Below are positions 7,334-9,187 of a stretch of 9,187 nt of DNA, in pieces. The notes below the pieces were generated by a model. The model did not search any database. It was not told the origin of the DNA and saw only the letters and a list, made by a program, of their open reading frames with translations. The translations under genes and the position numbers were made by a program. The stretch's first letter is position 1; every line of letters starts with the position of its first letter. The DNA comes from Syntrophomonas sp. UBA5314 (GTDB lineage: Bacteria > Bacillota > Syntrophomonadia > Syntrophomonadales > Syntrophomonadaceae): positions 1 to 9,187 of the forward strand of contig DHRK01000065.1 in NCBI GenBank assembly GCA_002410325.1, in the 5' to 3' direction.

Positions 7334-7362
7334 TTCAGGGTGCCGGGCTGGTATTGTATAAG
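7334..7362 (+). promoter_or_regulatory. Weak promoter candidate before the carboxypeptidase gene
   Basis: TATAAG (7357-7362) is a five-of-six -10 match, with TTCAGG (7334-7339) 17 bp upstream as a poor -35. The 80-bp gap between the propeller and carboxypeptidase genes holds no terminator. The second gene could therefore use this site, read-through from upstream, or both. Confidence 0.25.
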
Positions 7363-7394
7363 GCATGCAGCATAGCTGATAAAGAGGTAGAAAT

Positions 7395-8525
7395 ATGACC
7401 GTTGCAGCACGGCGATTGTTTATTGTCTTCATGATATCTGTCGTTTTGGGAGCTCCCGGCAGTCAGGTTGGGGCGGCCGGCCTGCCCGAACCGGGGCCGG
7501 TAAGTACCGTCACGGCCAGCAACCCTCCGGCGCCTCCGGATCTGGAAGCCTTGGCTGGCATTCTGATAGACCGGGACAGCGGCGCTATTTTATATGCCAA
7601 AAATGCCGGTTATCGCCTGTATCCGGCCAGCACCACCAAAATCCTCACCGCCTTGCTGGCCCTGGAAAATGGCGCGCTTGATGAGCAGATTACCATAGGT
7701 CCGGAAGTGTCCCTGATCCCGGCCGATGCCAGCCGGGCCGGACTCCGGATTGGAGACCGGCTGACATTGAAGGATTTGCTGTACGGCCTTATGCTGCCTT
7801 CAGGCAGTGATGCGGCTTACGTTCTGGCGGTCCATATAGGGGGGAACGGGCAACAAACTAGCGTTTCGGAAGCGATGGCCAATTTCGCCGAGATGATGAA
7901 CCGGCGGGCGGCCGCCCTGGGAGCCCTGGACAGCCATTTTGTCAATCCGGACGGATTTCATCACCCTGACCATTATTCAACCCCTTATGATATGGCTTTA
8001 ATCGCCCGTGAGGCCATGAAAAATCCGGTCTTTCGCGAGGTGGTCGCCGCTCCCGGGTATTCTCCCCGGGGTCAGCTGGCATCCCCGGCTAATGTAAAAT
8101 GGGAAAACACCAACAAACTGCTCCACTCGAAAAGCCCCTATTATATGCCCGAGGCCGACGGGATCAAAACCGGCACCACCAGGCAGGCCGGTTACTGTTT
8201 GATTTCCTCGGCTTCCCGCGCTGACCGGAACCTCATAGCGGTAGTCCTGCGCTCCAATGAAGCTGATCTGTATAAAGACTCCCGGAGCTTTCTGGAATTT
8301 GGCTTTCTGGAGAATCCTCCGGTCCAGACGCCGGTTCCCCCGGCCGAAACAACAGGCGGTATTCCTGAACAGGCCCTGCCTGGAATCATGGTTCTGGCTG
8401 TCCTTGTCTATATGGCTAGCAGGCTGCTGGGGACTTACCGGCGCAGGAAACGGAGTGCAAGCCTTTTTATCGTGACCGCGTTGGTGCCTATGTTTTTTAG
8501 GCTTGCTTCTCTCGGCCTATTTTAG
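7395..8525 (+). CDS. D-alanyl-D-alanine carboxypeptidase (peptidase S11, low-molecular-weight penicillin-binding protein)
   Basis: The 376-residue precursor belongs to a family that trims the terminal D-Ala from peptidoglycan stem peptides outside the cell. A signal peptide (1-28: RR, hydrophobic core 8-19, likely cleavage after VGAA) is followed by a proline-rich stretch and the catalytic domain (about 50-300). The nucleophile motif is S79-T-T-K82 and the third motif is K258-T-G-T261 in DGIKTGTTRQAGYC. The second motif reads S136-G-S138, not the usual SGN. The catalytic domain is followed by a proline-rich linker (about 307-318), not the PBP5-type C-terminal beta domain. Then come two hydrophobic segments, about 329-346 and 355-376, separated by RRRKR, which probably anchor it in the membrane. 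ATG 7395 has GAGG (7384-7387) 7 bases upstream. It may be co-transcribed with the propeller gene. The exact paralogue (DacA, DacB or DacF type) cannot be assigned. Confidence 0.93.
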   Translation: MTVAARRLFIVFMISVVLGAPGSQVGAAGLPEPGPVSTVTASNPPAPPDLEALAGILIDRDSGAILYAKNAGYRLYPASTTKILTALLALENGALDEQITIGPEVSLIPADASRAGLRIGDRLTLKDLLYGLMLPSGSDAAYVLAVHIGGNGQQTSVSEAMANFAEMMNRRAAALGALDSHFVNPDGFHHPDHYSTPYDMALIAREAMKNPVFREVVAAPGYSPRGQLASPANVKWENTNKLLHSKSPYYMPEADGIKTGTTRQAGYCLISSASRADRNLIAVVLRSNEADLYKDSRSFLEFGFLENPPVQTPVPPAETTGGIPEQALPGIMVLAVLVYMASRLLGTYRRRKRSASLFIVTALVPMFFRLASLGLF

Positions 8526-8615
8526 TTTCAGCCTGACGGGCATTAGGAGTGCTTTTAAGGATGCCTTTGCCGGGCGCCTCGATCTGAATCGGATCTGGGC
8601 TCTGATCATAGGAAT

Positions 8616-8639
8616 ACTTTATCATAAGTTACATAAAGT
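8616..8639. repeat. Inverted repeat downstream of the carboxypeptidase gene
   Basis: ACTTTAT (8616-8622) and ATAAAGT (8633-8639) are perfect arms with a 10-base loop. It is A/T-only apart from one pair and so a weak RNA stem. It sits 4 bases before a stronger hairpin. Confidence 0.3.
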
Positions 8640-8643
8640 GGAA

Positions 8644-8665
8644 GCTGGTGAAATAATTCACCAGC
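8644..8665 (+). terminator. Strong hairpin, possible terminator of the carboxypeptidase transcript
   Basis: GCTGGTGAA (8644-8652) pairs fully with TTCACCAGC (8657-8665) around a 4-base loop. It lies between the carboxypeptidase gene and the next promoter, where a terminator is expected. No T-run follows on the plus strand (AAATTAGCC), so it is not a standard intrinsic terminator. It may act as a weak terminator or protect the 3' end of the mRNA. Confidence 0.4.
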
Positions 8666-8681
8666 AAATTAGCCCGCCATA

Positions 8682-8710
8682 TTGACAAGAGCGCAAGTTC
8701 ATAATATACT
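8682..8710 (+). promoter_or_regulatory. Near-consensus sigma-A promoter of the zinc-ribbon gene
   Basis: A perfect TTGACA (8682-8687), exactly 17 bp, and TATACT (8705-8710, five of six). It is the best promoter in the window. Transcription would start near 8717, giving a leader of about 73 bases before the GTG at 8790. Confidence 0.87.
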
Positions 8711-8789
8711 TCAAAATGCCTTGTTCTCTAAATACTCTCCTTTTTGGGGGAATTAGTCCAAGAGCAACTCCGGAAGGGAGATGAAAAAT

Positions 8790-9092
8790 GTGCTAGAAGA
8801 CAAGTATATCGTTTGTAAGGACTGCGGAAACGAGTTTTTGTTCTCAGTGTCGGAACAGGAATTTTACGCCGAGAAGGGATTCGAAAACGAGCCTGGTAGA
8901 TGCCCGGCCTGCAGAAGAGCCCGTAAGCAGCAGAGAGGTGGATTTGGCGGTGGTCGCCGCGATGACCGTCCCATGTTCAAGACTGTATGCGCTTCCTGTG
9001 GTCAGGAAACCATGGTTCCTTTTGAGCCCAGTGGAGACCGTCCGGTTTATTGCCGTGACTGCTTCCAGGCCAGACGCAGCCGCAGCTACTAA
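8790..9092 (+). CDS. Double zinc-ribbon protein with arginine/glycine-rich linker
   Basis: 100 residues from GTG 8790. Ribbon 1 has Cys9, Cys12, Cys38 and Cys41 (IVCKDCGNEFLFSVSEQEFY ... GRCPACR). This matches a family of probable zinc-binding domains that share the EQEFYAEKGF core (zf-trcl, as I recall). Ribbon 2 has Cys67, Cys70, Cys88 and Cys91, with exactly 17 residues between the inner cysteines; it fits the domain described as CxxC-x17-CxxC. The linker (about 43-61) is rich in Arg and Gly, with RGG, GGGRR and RR, typical of nucleic-acid-binding tails. The function is not established; RNA or DNA binding is inferred. The start is GTG 8790 because GGAAGGGAG (8772-8780) is 9 bases upstream, whereas it touches ATG 8781 and cannot serve it. 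It has its own promoter and terminator, so it is a well-expressed single-gene unit. Confidence 0.9.
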   Translation: MLEDKYIVCKDCGNEFLFSVSEQEFYAEKGFENEPGRCPACRRARKQQRGGFGGGRRDDRPMFKTVCASCGQETMVPFEPSGDRPVYCRDCFQARRSRSY

Positions 9093-9106
9093 GCCAAGGC
9101 AAACCG

Positions 9107-9140
9107 AGGGGTTGGTTTTTAAAACTAACCCCTTTTTTTA
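9107..9140 (+). terminator. Intrinsic terminator of the zinc-ribbon gene
   Basis: AGGGGTTGGTTTT (9107-9119) pairs with AAAACTAACCCCT (9121-9133), with a single G-T wobble. Seven T residues run from 9133 to 9139. It starts 14 bases after the stop codon. The remaining bases to 9187 show nothing recognisable apart from a short repeat of GTACCAG-like sequence. Confidence 0.92.
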
Positions 9141-9187
9141 TTTGATCGTACCAGGGGTACCAGAGAGCGAGAGGGAAGCCAGGGAGC

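Noticed and set aside
7093..7410. 105-codon minus-strand frame across the propeller/carboxypeptidase junction
   Set aside because: Mostly antisense to the propeller gene; no promoter or ribosome site and no recognisable product.
8503..8685. 60-codon plus-strand frame overlapping the end of the carboxypeptidase gene
   Set aside because: No ribosome-binding site, overlaps the real gene and both hairpins, and runs into the next promoter.
9141..9187. GTACCAG repeats and purine-rich stretch at the right edge
   Set aside because: Too short to support a repeat family or attachment site, and the window ends before any context.

Overview
The window looks like a chromosomal segment from an anaerobic Gram-positive bacterium, most likely a Clostridia-class Bacillota. 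This is inferred from gene content: a very large oxygen-sensitive-type CoA-dehydratase activase, a secreted D,D-carboxypeptidase and a CxxC zinc-ribbon protein. It also fits the strong purine-rich Shine-Dalgarno sites, several TTG or GTG starts, and sigma-A-type promoters. Species cannot be named from the sequence alone. I saw no insertion sequence, CRISPR array, tRNA or rRNA.

Layout. Bases 1-267 are almost gene-free: perhaps the last codons of an incomplete gene at the left edge, then the terminator of a minus-strand TetR regulator gene (268-858). The regulator is transcribed divergently from a giant gene (1046-5341, about 1431 residues). That protein carries two complete BadF/BcrA-type ATPase domains, each with the cysteine pair that holds the [4Fe-4S] cluster of dehydratase activators, followed by a DUF2229-like region and an HgdB-like region. 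The 187-bp divergent region holds a clear promoter for the regulator, a forward promoter candidate, and a perfect 16-bp palindrome on the forward promoter that is a natural TetR operator candidate. A small cysteine-rich protein gene (5387-5644) follows the giant gene and probably shares its transcript, which ends at a clean intrinsic terminator (5651-5680).

The second half carries envelope and nucleic-acid-type functions. A membrane-anchored PQQ-type beta-propeller protein (5812-7314) is followed after 80 bp by a secreted, C-terminally anchored D-alanyl-D-alanine carboxypeptidase (7395-8525). There is no terminator between them, so they may be co-transcribed. Two hairpins follow. Last comes a single-gene unit with a near-consensus promoter, a double zinc-ribbon protein with an arginine/glycine-rich linker (8790-9092), and a strong terminator (9107-9140).

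The most interesting part is the TetR/giant activase/small cysteine protein unit. The activase appears to be an intramolecular pseudodimer of what is normally a homodimeric ATP-driven electron donor, fused to cysteine-rich domains related to its usual redox partner. Its substrate cannot be read from this window.
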